A stretch of 64,000 nucleotides of DNA, from NCBI RefSeq assembly GCF_005280295.1, contig NZ_CP040020.1:1-64000 (forward strand). Direction: 5' to 3'. How positions within the stretch are numbered: position 1 is the first letter of the stretch; every line of letters starts with the position of its first letter. The notes under the pieces were generated by a model, which was given only the letters and a program-made list of their open reading frames with translations, was not told the DNA's origin and ran no database searches. The translations under genes were made by a program, and so were the position numbers. This DNA comes from Brevibacterium sp. CS2. GTDB lineage: Bacteria > Actinomycetota > Actinomycetes > Actinomycetales > Brevibacteriaceae. This document shows, piece by piece, positions 55,439 through 64,000 of this stretch.

Positions 55439-57028
55439 ATGGCACAGACACCTCTCCGGACGCTCCCGATCCCGCGCCGCCCCGTCAACCTCGCCCGGCA
55501 GGCGCTGCTGCGGCTCGCCAACGCCGGCCTCACCACGGTCTACGGGGCCTACCGCGTGCACCCGGCGGTGTGGCGCCTCACCGCCCGCCACTACCACCCG
55601 GCGCTCGAGCGGTTCGCGAAGCTCAACGCCTGGATGATCTGCCAGCACGCGAGCCTCGACGTGCCGGCCTACCAGGACCACCTCGCCCGCTCCGGGTACT
55701 CCTTCGCCTGGTGGGACCTCGAGCGCTACACCCCGACCTCGAAGGACGACTACGTCCGCACCTACCCGGAGGCCGCGCGCTGCTGGAACGGGGAGATCGA
55801 GATCGCCGGCACCGTCGTCGACGAGTCCTCCGGATCCTCGGGCACGCCGTTCAACTGGATGCGCTCGAAGAAGGAGCTCGACACCGTCCACAAGAATGTG
55901 GCCGGCTACGTCACCATGCTGTTCGGCAGCGAGAACCTGTTCTGCATCAACGCCTTCTCGATGGGCGCCTGGGCGACCGGCACGAACACCGGGCAGGCGA
56001 TGGCGAAGGTGGCGATGGTGAAGAACACCGGGCCGGACCTCGACAAGATCCTCGACACCCTGCGGCACTTCGGCCCCGGCTTCACCTACCTCATCAGCGC
56101 CTACCCGCCCTTCCTCAAGCACGTCGTCGACCGGATGGCCGCCGAGCCCGAGGTGTGGGACGCCTACACCCTCAACGGCTTCGTCGGCGGGGAGGCGATG
56201 ACGGAGGGCCTGCGCGACCACCTCGAGCAGCGCTTCGCCCGGGTGTACTCCGGCTACGGCGCCTCCGACCTCACGATCGGGATGGCCGGGGAGTCCGACC
56301 TGTCCGTCGTCATCCGCCGGGCGCTGGCCGAGGACCCGGGGTTCCGGGCCGAGGTGCTCGGGGAGGACGAGGCGCGCACCCCGATGGTGTTCCAGTACAA
56401 CCCGCTCGAGACCTACCTCGAGACCACCGATGACGGCGATCTCGTCGTCACCATCAACTCCGCGGCGGTGATGAGTCCGCGCCTGCGCTACAACATCGGC
56501 GACGAGGCCCGGCTCATCGACTTCCCCACCATGGTCGAGCTCACCCGCACCCGCCCGGAGCTCGCCGCGGCGTGCTCGGAGGCGTTCGCCCGGCAGCGGA
56601 TGAAGCTGCCGTTCGTCCTCCTGTTCGGCCGCTCGGACTCGACGATCTCCTACATGGGAGCCAACATCTACCCGCTCGATGTGGAGAACGGGATCTACGC
56701 CGACAACCCGCGCGCCCATCTCATCGAGGGCTTCCGGATCAGCCTCGACGACGTCGGGGAGCTCGAGCAGCGCCCCACCCTCCACCTGCAGCTGCGCGAC
56801 CCCGCCACGGAGCCCGCGGCCGACCTCGACGACGCCGCCCGCGGCGAGCTCGCCGACACGGTGCGGGCCGGGGTCGTCGCCCACCTCACCGCGGTGTCCC
56901 GGGACTTCGCCGAATCCCTCGAGGAGGACCCGAGCGCCGCCGACCTGCGGGTGCGCGTCCACGACCACGGCGCCGGCCCGTTCTCCCGCCCGACGACGAC
57001 GATCAAGAACGTCTACCTGGAGGCCTGA
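55439..57028 (+). CDS. CapK/phenylacetate-CoA-ligase-like adenylate-forming enzyme
   Basis: The 529-residue protein has an ANL-type signature VDESSGSSGTPFNWMRSKKE, the phosphate-binding loop of PaaK/CapK-like enzymes. YSGYGASDLTIGMAGESD (a later core motif) and RLRYNIGDEARLIDF follow. The C-terminal part contains FGRSDSTISYMGANIYPLDV, typical of PaaK-type ligases. It would adenylate a carboxylic acid, perhaps for transfer to a thiol or amine; the substrate is unknown. It is the first gene of a tightly packed four-gene operon (gaps of 1, -4 and -4 bases), with a leaderless-type promoter. Confidence 0.8.
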   Translation: MAQTPLRTLPIPRRPVNLARQALLRLANAGLTTVYGAYRVHPAVWRLTARHYHPALERFAKLNAWMICQHASLDVPAYQDHLARSGYSFAWWDLERYTPTSKDDYVRTYPEAARCWNGEIEIAGTVVDESSGSSGTPFNWMRSKKELDTVHKNVAGYVTMLFGSENLFCINAFSMGAWATGTNTGQAMAKVAMVKNTGPDLDKILDTLRHFGPGFTYLISAYPPFLKHVVDRMAAEPEVWDAYTLNGFVGGEAMTEGLRDHLEQRFARVYSGYGASDLTIGMAGESDLSVVIRRALAEDPGFRAEVLGEDEARTPMVFQYNPLETYLETTDDGDLVVTINSAAVMSPRLRYNIGDEARLIDFPTMVELTRTRPELAAACSEAFARQRMKLPFVLLFGRSDSTISYMGANIYPLDVENGIYADNPRAHLIEGFRISLDDVGELEQRPTLHLQLRDPATEPAADLDDAARGELADTVRAGVVAHLTAVSRDFAESLEEDPSAADLRVRVHDHGAGPFSRPTTTIKNVYLEA

Positions 57029-57029
57029 C

Positions 57030-57575
57030 ATGCGCTCGAACGACTTCTCCGCAGCACCCCCGCAGGCGCGGGCCGGATCGTTCTTCCTCGGCTGCAACCG
57101 CTACCGCAGCCCGCTCGCGATGCTCGGCCAGATCCGCCGCTGGCCGAAGCTCGCCCGCGCGCTCAAGCACGCACCGGGGTACCTGTGGCACCGCAGCTAC
57201 TACGAGTTCCCCGACCGGATCGGCCTCCTCGTCGCCTTCGCCACCCGCGACGACCTCCTGCGCTTCGCCCGCACCCCGGAGCACCACACGATCATGCACT
57301 GGCTGGTCGGCGGGGACGGGTCCTCACCGGCACGCGGCGGCTTCATCCGGATCCTCGACGCCGAGGAGTGGGGCTACACGAACGGCGAGTTCCGCGCCGA
57401 GGACGGCCGCCTGGGCCTCATCGACCGGTTCTCCCCGGTCACCGGCGAGTCCGCGGACGCACCCACCACCGGTGGGCCCGGGACCTCCGCGGCCGGTCCG
57501 GGTACCGCCGTCACTGCACCCGCCGGCACCCCGCCGGCCGGCACCTCTGCAGCAGACCGCCCGGTCCGCTCGTGA
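57030..57575 (+). CDS. Small ABM/DUF4188-like protein
   Basis: The 181-residue protein has a compact N-terminal domain of about 130 residues. GSFFLGCNRYRSPLAMLGQI and YYEFPDRIGLLVAFATRDDL are followed by EHHTIMHWLVGG, a pattern that recalls ferredoxin-like ABM or DUF4188 monooxygenase-type folds. The final 45 residues are Ala/Gly/Pro/Thr-rich. I cannot assign it firmly. GGAGG lies six bases before the ATG. It sits between the ligase and GNAT-like genes, so it probably acts on the same compound. Confidence 0.55.
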   Translation: MRSNDFSAAPPQARAGSFFLGCNRYRSPLAMLGQIRRWPKLARALKHAPGYLWHRSYYEFPDRIGLLVAFATRDDLLRFARTPEHHTIMHWLVGGDGSSPARGGFIRILDAEEWGYTNGEFRAEDGRLGLIDRFSPVTGESADAPTTGGPGTSAAGPGTAVTAPAGTPPAGTSAADRPVRS

Positions 57576-58726
57576 CCGTCTCCCCCGTCCGCACCCGCGC
57601 GGACCTCGCGGCGTTCCTCGAGCTGCCGGCCCGCTTGGGCCGGGACGAGGGCACGTCCGGACTGCGGGTGCCGCTGCTGCGCTCGGAGATCCGGTCCTGG
57701 CACACCGGCCGCACGTGGTTCCCGGCGCCGATCGAGCTGCTGCTGGCCCGCACCGGCGGCACCGTCACCGGCCGCACCACCGCCCACCGCTGCGCCGCGC
57801 TCGACGCACGCCTGTCGACCGGGCCGCAGGCGCTCGCGCCCACGGTCCGCGCCCTGTGCTTCGGGGCCACCGAGTTCGCCGACGAGCACGCCGCCGCAGA
57901 GCTCTTCGAGGCGCTCGGCGCGCGGGCCCGTAACACCGGCTGCACCCACCTGTTCGGTCCGGTGTCGCCGCTGCCGAACACCACCGGCGGGGTCGTCACC
58001 GCGGGCTTCGCCGAGCGCGGGTTCTTCGACTCGCCGTGGAACCCGGCACACGTGCCCGCGGCCTACGAGGCGCACGGCTTCACCCGCTGGGCTCAGGCCG
58101 ATTCCTGGATCGTCGACCTCGGCGGCGTCCCGGCCGCCCGCGCCACCGCGCCCACCGCTGCCGAGGCGGCCGCCGCCGGGGTGCGTCTGCGCCACCCCTC
58201 CCGCGTGGGCACCCGCCGGTTCGTGCGCCGCCTGCGGCCCACCCTCAACCGGGCGTTCGCCGCCCTGCCGTACTACACGGAGATCGGGCCGGCGCAGATG
58301 GCCGGGCAGACCGCCGGCCTCGAAGCCCTCATGGACCCGGCACTCATCGTCACCGCCGACGGTCTCGACGACCCTCCCGCCGCTCCCCCGAGGTGCTTCG
58401 CACTCGTGGTCCCCGACCCCACCGCGATCCTCCAGCGGCACGACGGCAGGCTCGGCCCGCGGGCGGTCGCGGAGCTCCTCACGTCCCACCGCACCCGGGG
58501 CCGCGACGCGATCCTCCTCATCCAGGGCACCGACCCCGACCACTCCGGTTCCGGGCTGCTCACCCTCGTCCTCCGGCAGGTGTACGCGAACCTCATCGCC
58601 GGCGGGTACCGGCGCCTCCGGGTGACCTCGATCGGACGGGACAACCCGGGGTCGGCCGCGGTGTTCGACCGGGCCGGCGGCCGGCCGCTCCACGGGCTCA
58701 CCACCTACGTCCGGGACCTGCGATGA
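57572..58726 (+). CDS. GNAT-like protein of YghO type
   Basis: The 384-residue protein resembles large GNAT-fold proteins. LFGPVSPLPNTTGGVVTAGF and FFDSPWNPAHVPAAYEAHGF lie in the middle. The last third includes LLTLVLRQVYANLIAGGYRR and IGRDNPGSAAVFDRAGGRPL, which look like the acetyl-CoA or acyl-binding part. Its substrate is unknown. It starts at a GTG overlapping the previous stop (GTGA) and its own stop overlaps the next ATG, so translation of the operon is coupled. Confidence 0.65.
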   Translation: MTVSPVRTRADLAAFLELPARLGRDEGTSGLRVPLLRSEIRSWHTGRTWFPAPIELLLARTGGTVTGRTTAHRCAALDARLSTGPQALAPTVRALCFGATEFADEHAAAELFEALGARARNTGCTHLFGPVSPLPNTTGGVVTAGFAERGFFDSPWNPAHVPAAYEAHGFTRWAQADSWIVDLGGVPAARATAPTAAEAAAAGVRLRHPSRVGTRRFVRRLRPTLNRAFAALPYYTEIGPAQMAGQTAGLEALMDPALIVTADGLDDPPAAPPRCFALVVPDPTAILQRHDGRLGPRAVAELLTSHRTRGRDAILLIQGTDPDHSGSGLLTLVLRQVYANLIAGGYRRLRVTSIGRDNPGSAAVFDRAGGRPLHGLTTYVRDLR

Positions 58727-59805
58727 GTGCACCCCGCCCCCAGCCCGCACCCGCGCTGCGCGATCGCTGGATCGCCGTCGCCGGGTGCGCGCCCTCGGCC
58801 CACAACACCCAGCCGTGGCGGCCCGTTCCCACCGGATCCGGGGTGCGGCTCACCGTCGACCCCGCGCGCACCCTGCCCGAGGCCGATCCCCGGCACGAGG
58901 ACCTCCACCTCTCGCTCGGCTGCTGGGTCGAGGCGCTCGCGATCGCGGCTGCGGAGTCCGGGTGGTCCCTGCAGACCGGCCCGGTGTCCGGGGTCGGGCC
59001 GGACCTCGTCCTCGACTTCCGGTTCACCCGCACGTCCGCTCCTGCGCTCACCGGATTCACCGTGCGCGAACTCCGCGCCCGGCAGGTGGACCGCGGCCGG
59101 CTCCTCCCCGATGACCGCGCGCTCGATGCCGCGGTCGCGGAGTTCGCCGCGCTGCCGGGGTGCTCGGACCTCGCGCTCAGCCAGCTGCCCGAACCGCTGT
59201 TCTCCCACCTGCAGGCGCAGTCGGCCACCCATGTGCTCTCCACTCCGGCGATGGCGGCGGAGACGCTCGGCTGGCTGCGCCTCGACCCGCGCGACCCCGC
59301 CTACCAGCGCGACGGCCTCACCGCCGACTGCCTGCGGCTGCCCGCCGGCACCCGGATGCTCGCCCCGGTGCTCGGTGCTCGGGCGGCCCCGGTCGTCGCC
59401 CGAGCGCTCGCCCGGGTGCAGCCGCTCGCCCGCCGGGTGCTCTGCACGGCGGACACCGTGAAGACCCTGCCCGCCGCGACGGCGGCGAGCTCTGCCGTCC
59501 GGGCCGTGCTGCCCGGGATCGGCCGCCCGCCGGCGCGCCTGGTCGTGTGGGGCCGCGCCGAGGATTCCGGCACGGATCCGATAGCGGGGATCGCGCGCGG
59601 CCGGGACCTGCTGCGGCTGTGGCTCGTGCTGGGCCGGCACGGTCTGCGGGTGGCCGCGCACTCCGAGCTCAAGGACTGCCCGGACACCCGGGAGGGGCTC
59701 CGCGCCTTCCTGGGACGCCGCGGGCGGGAGGGTGAGCCGTGCGGGGTGTTCTCCGCCGGCCGCTCGACCTCGCCCGTCCCCCGGGCTCCACGCCTGCCGG
59801 TCTGA
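58723..59805 (+). CDS. Nitroreductase-fold protein (Acg-like)
   Basis: The 360-residue protein begins ALRDRWIAVAGCAPSAHNTQ followed by PWR, the FMN-site signature of nitroreductase-like and Acg-type proteins. Later segments (LSLGCWVEALAIAAAESGW, a duplicated half, and LRLWLVLGRHGLRVAAHSEL) fit that family. It may reduce or oxidise the product of the operon's ligase. Flavin reductases in the family that lack catalytic residues act as flavin stores, so enzyme activity is not certain. It is the last gene of the four-gene operon. Confidence 0.7.
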   Translation: MSAPRPQPAPALRDRWIAVAGCAPSAHNTQPWRPVPTGSGVRLTVDPARTLPEADPRHEDLHLSLGCWVEALAIAAAESGWSLQTGPVSGVGPDLVLDFRFTRTSAPALTGFTVRELRARQVDRGRLLPDDRALDAAVAEFAALPGCSDLALSQLPEPLFSHLQAQSATHVLSTPAMAAETLGWLRLDPRDPAYQRDGLTADCLRLPAGTRMLAPVLGARAAPVVARALARVQPLARRVLCTADTVKTLPAATAASSAVRAVLPGIGRPPARLVVWGRAEDSGTDPIAGIARGRDLLRLWLVLGRHGLRVAAHSELKDCPDTREGLRAFLGRRGREGEPCGVFSAGRSTSPVPRAPRLPV

Positions 59806-59856
59806 GCGGCCGGTCCGCGATGCCCGCACCCGGCCACCTGCCGTGCCTGCCCAACA

Positions 59857-62558
59857 TCAGCGCGGGCGCAGGGTGAGCGTGTCCTCGGTCGCGGTGTCGA
59901 CGGCGGCCGTGGACCAGGCCCAGCGGTCCTGGACACCTGCGGCCCAGGGCTCGGCCTGGTCGGTGTAGTGCGGGTGGAAGGCGTGGCCGCTCGCTCCGGT
60001 GAGGTTCTGCCAGGTCGAGTCGTCCCAGTCCGCGACGTCGATGACCATCCGCAGGGAGGGCACGGTGGTCGTCGCGAAGCCCGCGTCGAGGTCCGATCCG
60101 GTCGCGTTGACCACCCCGGACCCGCCGCCCACGGGATAGGGGCCGCGGTTGAACAGCGCCTCGATCGGGGCGATGCCGCTCTCCCCGAAGGAGCCGTGGG
60201 TGAGGGTGAGGGCGTGGAGCTCGCCCCAGCTCCAGCCGGCCGGGTCCTCCCCCTGGAGCTCGACGAGCTCCGTGTGCGCCTCGGCTGCCGCGGTGCGCAG
60301 CAGGGCGTCCCGGTCCCCGGCCCACCACGGGGATCCCGGGTCGTCGAGCTGCTGGTCGAGGACCAGTGCGATGCGCGATTGGTCGTCACGGGGGATGTCG
60401 GTGCTCTGCGTGGCGAGCAGCGCGGCGGTCACGCGGTCGAAGAGGACGTTCGCATAGGCCGCGGCTGCGGAGTCCGCGTCGTTGCGTCCGTCCCAGCCGG
60501 CGAGGAGCTCGAGGGCCTCGGTGACGTCCGGGTCGTCCACCGTGAGCTCGGCGTAGGCGCGCTGCAGGGGTGCGGCCACCGGGGTGGCGGTGTCGAGCTG
60601 GATCGCGGCGAGGTCCGCGCCGGTCACGGGACCGGCGGCGACGGCCTCGTCGAGGAGATCGACGATCCGGGCGGCACGGTCCCCGTAGTCCCAGTCGCGG
60701 CTGAGCGGGTGCCGGTAGGCGTCGTCGACGATCGCGTTGTTCGCCGTGACGATGATCCCGGAGTCCGGGTTGTACTCCACCGGCAGCTCGGAGAACGGGA
60801 TGAATCCCTGCCAGTCGTAGGCGCTGTCCCAGCCCGGTTGGGGCATCCAGCCGTCCCCGGCGCCGCGGATCGGCAGCCGGCCGGGTGCCTGGTAGCCGAT
60901 GTTGCCGTCGACGTCGGCGTAGACGAGGTTCTGCGCCGGGACGTCGAAGAGCGCGGCCGCGGCCCGGAAGTCGGAGAAGTCCCGGGCCCGGTTGAGGGCG
61001 AAGATCGCCTGCGCGGTGGTACCGGCTTCGAGCGCGGTCCAGCGCAGGCTGAGCGCGTGCTCGCCGGACCAGTCGTCCGCGGCGTCCGTGCTCTCCCCGG
61101 CAGAGGTTCCGGCCCCGCCCCCGGCACCAGGCCCGGCCCCGGCATCGGCCCCGGCATCGGCTCCGGTGGGTGGGGAGGCCGCGATCCCGGTGAACTCCGG
61201 GGTGAGCCCGGAGACGATCGGGCCGTGCCCGGTCGTCCGCACGGTGATCTCGACGTCCTCGCCGCCGGCCACCCGGAGGGTCTCCTCCCGGGTCTCGAAG
61301 GGGACCTTCTCGCCGTCGCGCCAGTAGCCGTCCGCGTCGACCCGTTCGACGTAGAGGTCCGCGACATCGGTGGTGAGGTTGGTGAACCCCCAGGCGACCT
61401 GCGCGTTGTGGCCGATGACGATCCCGGGCAGCCCCGAGAAGGAGAATCCCGCGACGTCGAACGGGCAGTCCGGCGTGACCTCGGAGCAGCGGAGCTGCAT
61501 CTGCGTCCACACCGAGGGCAGGGAGGCGCCGAGGTGGGGATCGTTGGCGAGCAGCGGGCTTTCGGTCGCGGTGTGCTCACCGGACACCACCCAGGAGTTC
61601 GAGCCGATGCCCTCGCCCTGTCCGCCGACGAGCGCGTCGACCTCGGCGAGGATCTCCGCCATGCCGCCCGCGGCGAACAGCGCGCCCGCCTCGGGGTGTG
61701 CCGCTGCGCTCCCCGGCTCCCGATGATCGGCGGTTCCACCGCCGCGCTGCGCAGGCTCCGCCGGAGCACCGGCGGGCTGCGGCACCTCGCCGTCGCCGAT
61801 CCCGGCGCCGCTGGGATCCTCGGCCAGTATCACCGGATGCTCGTCGAAGGGGTGCCGGGATAGAGATCGGCGATCCGCTCCGGATCGAGGTCACCGGCCA
61901 GCAGCGCGCGGGCGGTCTCGTCCTCGATGTTCGTCCGCAGGTCCCAGGCCATCGCCTTGAGCCAGGCGACGGAGTCCGCCGGCGTCCACGGTTCCGGGGA
62001 GGACCCGCGGTTCTGCAGCCCGAGCACCGAGTACTCGAGACCGAGTCCGCCGCCGGAGCGCTCCTCGAGATAGGCGTTGACCCCGGCGGCGTAGGCCTCG
62101 TAGTACCCGCGCTCCTCGGCGGGCAGTGCGGCGACCTCGGCCTGTGCGGTGCGGTGCCAGCCGAGTGTGCGGAGGAAGGTGTCGGTGGGGACCTGGGACT
62201 CGCCGAACAGCTCGGAGAGCCGGGCGCTCGTCATGTGCCGGCGGAAGTCCATCTCCCAGAAGCGGTCCTGGGCGTGGACGAAGCCCTGCGCGAACAGCAG
62301 GTCGTCGGCGCGGGCGGCGGTGATCGTGGGGACGCCGCGGGCATCGCGCTGCACGGTCACCGTCTCCTGGAGGCCCGGCACCTCGAGGGTGCCGTCGGTC
62401 TGCGGGAAGGCCCGCACCACCGACCAGGCGGCGACCCCGCTGAGCACGAGGACGAGGACGAGCAGCGCGGCGAGGACGAGCATGAGGATCCGCCGCAGGC
62501 GTCCACGGCGCCGGCGCGCAGCAGGGCGAACGTCGGTGCGCGAGGGGCTGCGGGGCAT
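59857..62558 (-). pseudogene. Penicillin acylase family protein, frameshifted
   Basis: The N-terminal part has a signal anchor (LMLVLAALLVLVLVLSGVAAW) and the alpha-chain region (VTVQRDARGVPTITAARADD, FAQGFVHAQDRFWEMDFRRH). It runs in one frame to about 61850. The remainder, DEHPVILAEDPSGAG through the autocleavage site IGSNSWVVSG (new N-terminal Ser) and the beta chain, lies in another. One base seems missing in the CCCGGCACCCCTTCG stretch. Read across, this is an Ntn-hydrolase precursor of about 900 residues, exported or membrane-bound, cleaving amide bonds of penicillins, acyl-homoserine lactones or similar compounds. AGGAGA precedes the ATG. The shift may be an assembly indel. Confidence 0.82.
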
Positions 62559-62688
62559 CGGGGATCTCCTGTCCTCGGTTGCCCCGAGCCTATCCCGGAT
62601 CCGCCATGCCGCCCCGGGTCAGCGGCGCGCCACAGCGTCGCGGACTGCCGCACCGCCGCACGGGAGCGCGGATCCCCGGGGAGGACGA

Positions 62689-62725
62689 CGACGGCGGTGC
62701 GTGCACTCGGCACGCACCGCCGTCG
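62689..62725 (-). terminator. Terminator after rplQ
   Basis: Perfect 16-base arms (GCACGCACCGCCGTCG and its complement) around a 5-base loop, between the penicillin acylase start and the rplQ stop. The remaining 62559-62760 shows nothing else. Confidence 0.85.
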
Positions 62726-62760
62726 GGGCGATCGTCGATCCGCGGGAGCGGATCAGCAGG

Positions 62761-63327
62761 TCACTTGTCCTCGGACTTCTCCTCGGCTGACTCCGCCTCG
62801 GCCATCTCGTCCTCGGAATCGGACTCGGTGGTGACGTCCGGCTCGGTCGCCGGAGTCTCCTCGGTCGACTCCGCGTCCTTCGAGCCGGTGTCCTGGGACT
62901 CCTCGGCCTTGGGCGCGGCCGCGGCGGTGGCCGCCTCGGCCTCCTTGACGGTCGCCTGCTTGGGCGAGTACGCCTCGAGGACGAGCTCGATCACGGCCAT
63001 CGGGGCGTTGTCGCCCTTGCGGGGGCCGATCTTGGTGATGCGGGTGTAGCCGCCCGGACGCTCGGCCACGGCCGGAGCGATCGAGGTGAACAGCTCGTGC
63101 ACGATCGACTTGTCGGCGATCTGGCCGAGCACGCGGCGGCGTGCGGCCAGGTCTCCGCGCTTGGCGAAGGTGATGAGGCGCTCCGCGACGGGACGGAGGC
63201 GCTTGGCCTTCGTCACGGTCGTGGTGATCGACTTGTGCTCGAACAGCTGGGACGCCATGTTGTTCAGCAGCATCCGCTCGTGCGCCGGGGAGCCGCCGAG
63301 GCGGGGACCCTTGGTGGGCGTAGGCAT
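62761..63327 (-). CDS. rplQ: 50S ribosomal protein L17
   Basis: The 188-residue protein has the L17 core in its first ~120 residues ([60 protein letters not shown]). An Ala-rich then strongly acidic tail of about 65 residues ([18 protein letters not shown]) follows. Such tails are seen in Actinobacteria but are absent from the ~125-residue E. coli protein. It follows rpoA by 20 bases in the usual order. Confidence 0.97.
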   Translation of the reverse strand: MPTPTKGPRLGGSPAHERMLLNNMASQLFEHKSITTTVTKAKRLRPVAERLITFAKRGDLAARRRVLGQIADKSIVHELFTSIAPAVAERPGGYTRITKIGPRKGDNAPMAVIELVLEAYSPKQATVKEAEAATAAAAPKAEESQDTGSKDAESTEETPATEPDVTTESDSEDEMAEAESAEEKSEDK

Positions 63328-63347
63328 GATTTATCTCCTTGGAATTC

Positions 63348-64000
63348 TTAGAACTGCTCGTCCTCGACGAAGGACACGTCCTCGCCGTCGACCGGGCTCT
63401 CGTAGCCGGCGGGGCTGTCCTTGAGGCTCAGGCCGAGCTCGCTGAGCTTCTGCTTGACCTCGTCGATCGACTTCGAACCGAAGTTGCGGATGTCCATGAG
63501 GTCGGTCTCGCTGCGACCGACGAGCTCGCCCACGGTGTGGATCCCCTCGCGCTTGAGGCAGTTGTACGAGCGGACGGTGAGATCGAGATCCTCGATCGCC
63601 AGGGCGAGGTCGGCGGCGAGGGCGGCATCGACCGGCGACGGTCCGATGTCGATGCCCTCGGCCTCGACGTTGAGCTCACGGGCCAGCCCGAACAGCTCGA
63701 CGAGGGTCTTGCCGGCCGAGGCCACGGCATCACGCGGGGTGATGGAGGGCTTCGTCTCGACGTCGACGACGAGGCGGTCGAAGTCCGTGCGCTGCTCGAC
63801 ACGGGTGGCCTCGACCTTGTAGGTGACCTTGAGCACCGGCGAGTAGATCGAGTCGACCGGGATCCGGCCGATCTCGGCGTCGGCGTTCTTGTTCTGCGCC
63901 GAGGACACGTAGCCGCGACCGCGCTCGATCGTGAGCTCCATGTCGAGGCGGCCGTCCTCGTTGAGGGTGGCGATGAACAGTTCCGGGTTGTGGATCTCCA
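63348..64000 (-). CDS. rpoA: RNA polymerase alpha subunit (N-terminus beyond window)
   Basis: About 217 codons are visible, running off the right edge. The part seen covers the end of the N-terminal dimer domain ([40 protein letters not shown]). The complete alpha-CTD ([38 protein letters not shown]), which binds UP elements and activators, follows. The tail is short and acidic. It is cotranscribed with rplQ. Confidence 0.97.
   Translation of the reverse strand, partial: EIHNPELFIATLNEDGRLDMELTIERGRGYVSSAQNKNADAEIGRIPVDSIYSPVLKVTYKVEATRVEQRTDFDRLVVDVETKPSITPRDAVASAGKTLVELFGLARELNVEAEGIDIGPSPVDAALAADLALAIEDLDLTVRSYNCLKREGIHTVGELVGRSETDLMDIRNFGSKSIDEVKQKLSELGLSLKDSPAGYESPVDGEDVSFVEDEQF

Noticed and set aside
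1-64000. CRISPR array
   Set aside because: No regularly spaced direct repeats with unique spacers were seen; the only tandem repeats are the 45-base coding repeats at 17310-17399.

Overview
The window is high-GC actinobacterial chromosome. Gene content (osmoprotectant NAGGN cluster, sdhCDAB, sucCD, cstA-ybdD, purU facing glyA-folD, rplQ-rpoA), many GTG starts and many apparently leaderless starts suggest a Brevibacterium-like member of the Micrococcales. The genus is an inference from gene content; there is no 16S gene here.

Positions 1-14361 look like the right end of a genomic island abutting the 3' end of a tRNA-His gene. It carries a minus-strand defence-type operon that runs off the left edge: an AlpA/excisionase-like HTH protein, an SNF2-type helicase with a DUF3883 tail, a DUF1156 DNA methyltransferase, a frameshifted DUF1016 PD-(D/E)XK nuclease, and a HEPN/Swt1-DUF499 ATPase (partial). 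Then follow an alpha/beta hydrolase, a MAB_1171c-like membrane protein, an ImmA/IrrE peptidase remnant and a serine-recombinase remnant. The last two are fused head-to-head at one breakpoint near 13265, and the recombinase frame ends inside the tRNA-His gene.

From 14.4 to 19.6 kb there are three tRNAs (His, Lys, Leu), an anchored beta-propeller-like protein, a Pro/Thr-rich wall-type protein, a GroES-like protein, a DUF3618 protein and a Bcp peroxiredoxin. From 19.7 to 24.8 kb is the N-acetylglutaminylglutamine amide operon (asnO-type amidotransferase, ngg synthetase, M42 peptidase). Next come an RlmG/RsmC-type methyltransferase, a universal stress protein and an AbiEi/DUF559-like nuclease gene flanked on both sides by related long palindromes. 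From 28.3 to 46.4 kb lie sucCD, a MarR regulator with a dual-specificity-type phosphatase, a nucleoside-related run (add, BMP lipoprotein, M20 hydrolase), manC, sdhCDAB, a D-Ala-D-Ala carboxypeptidase, an App1-type phosphatase, a 2H phosphoesterase and trpS.

From 46.7 to 64 kb are cstA-ybdD, a butanediol-dehydrogenase-like gene between two near-identical hairpins, an exonuclease III-family gene, a GNAT gene, folD-glyA facing purU, an unassigned four-gene coupled operon (adenylate-forming ligase, small oxygenase-like protein, GNAT-like protein, nitroreductase-like protein), a penicillin acylase family gene, rplQ and the 3' part of rpoA.

Two features recur. First, about ten genes have a TAnnnT-like -10 box six or seven bases before an ATG/GTG, as in leaderless transcription. 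Second, five otherwise recognisable genes (DUF1016 nuclease, phosphatase, manC, carboxypeptidase, penicillin acylase) are each broken by one apparent single-base frameshift in GC-rich sequence. That many together suggests indel errors in the assembly at least as much as real pseudogenes.
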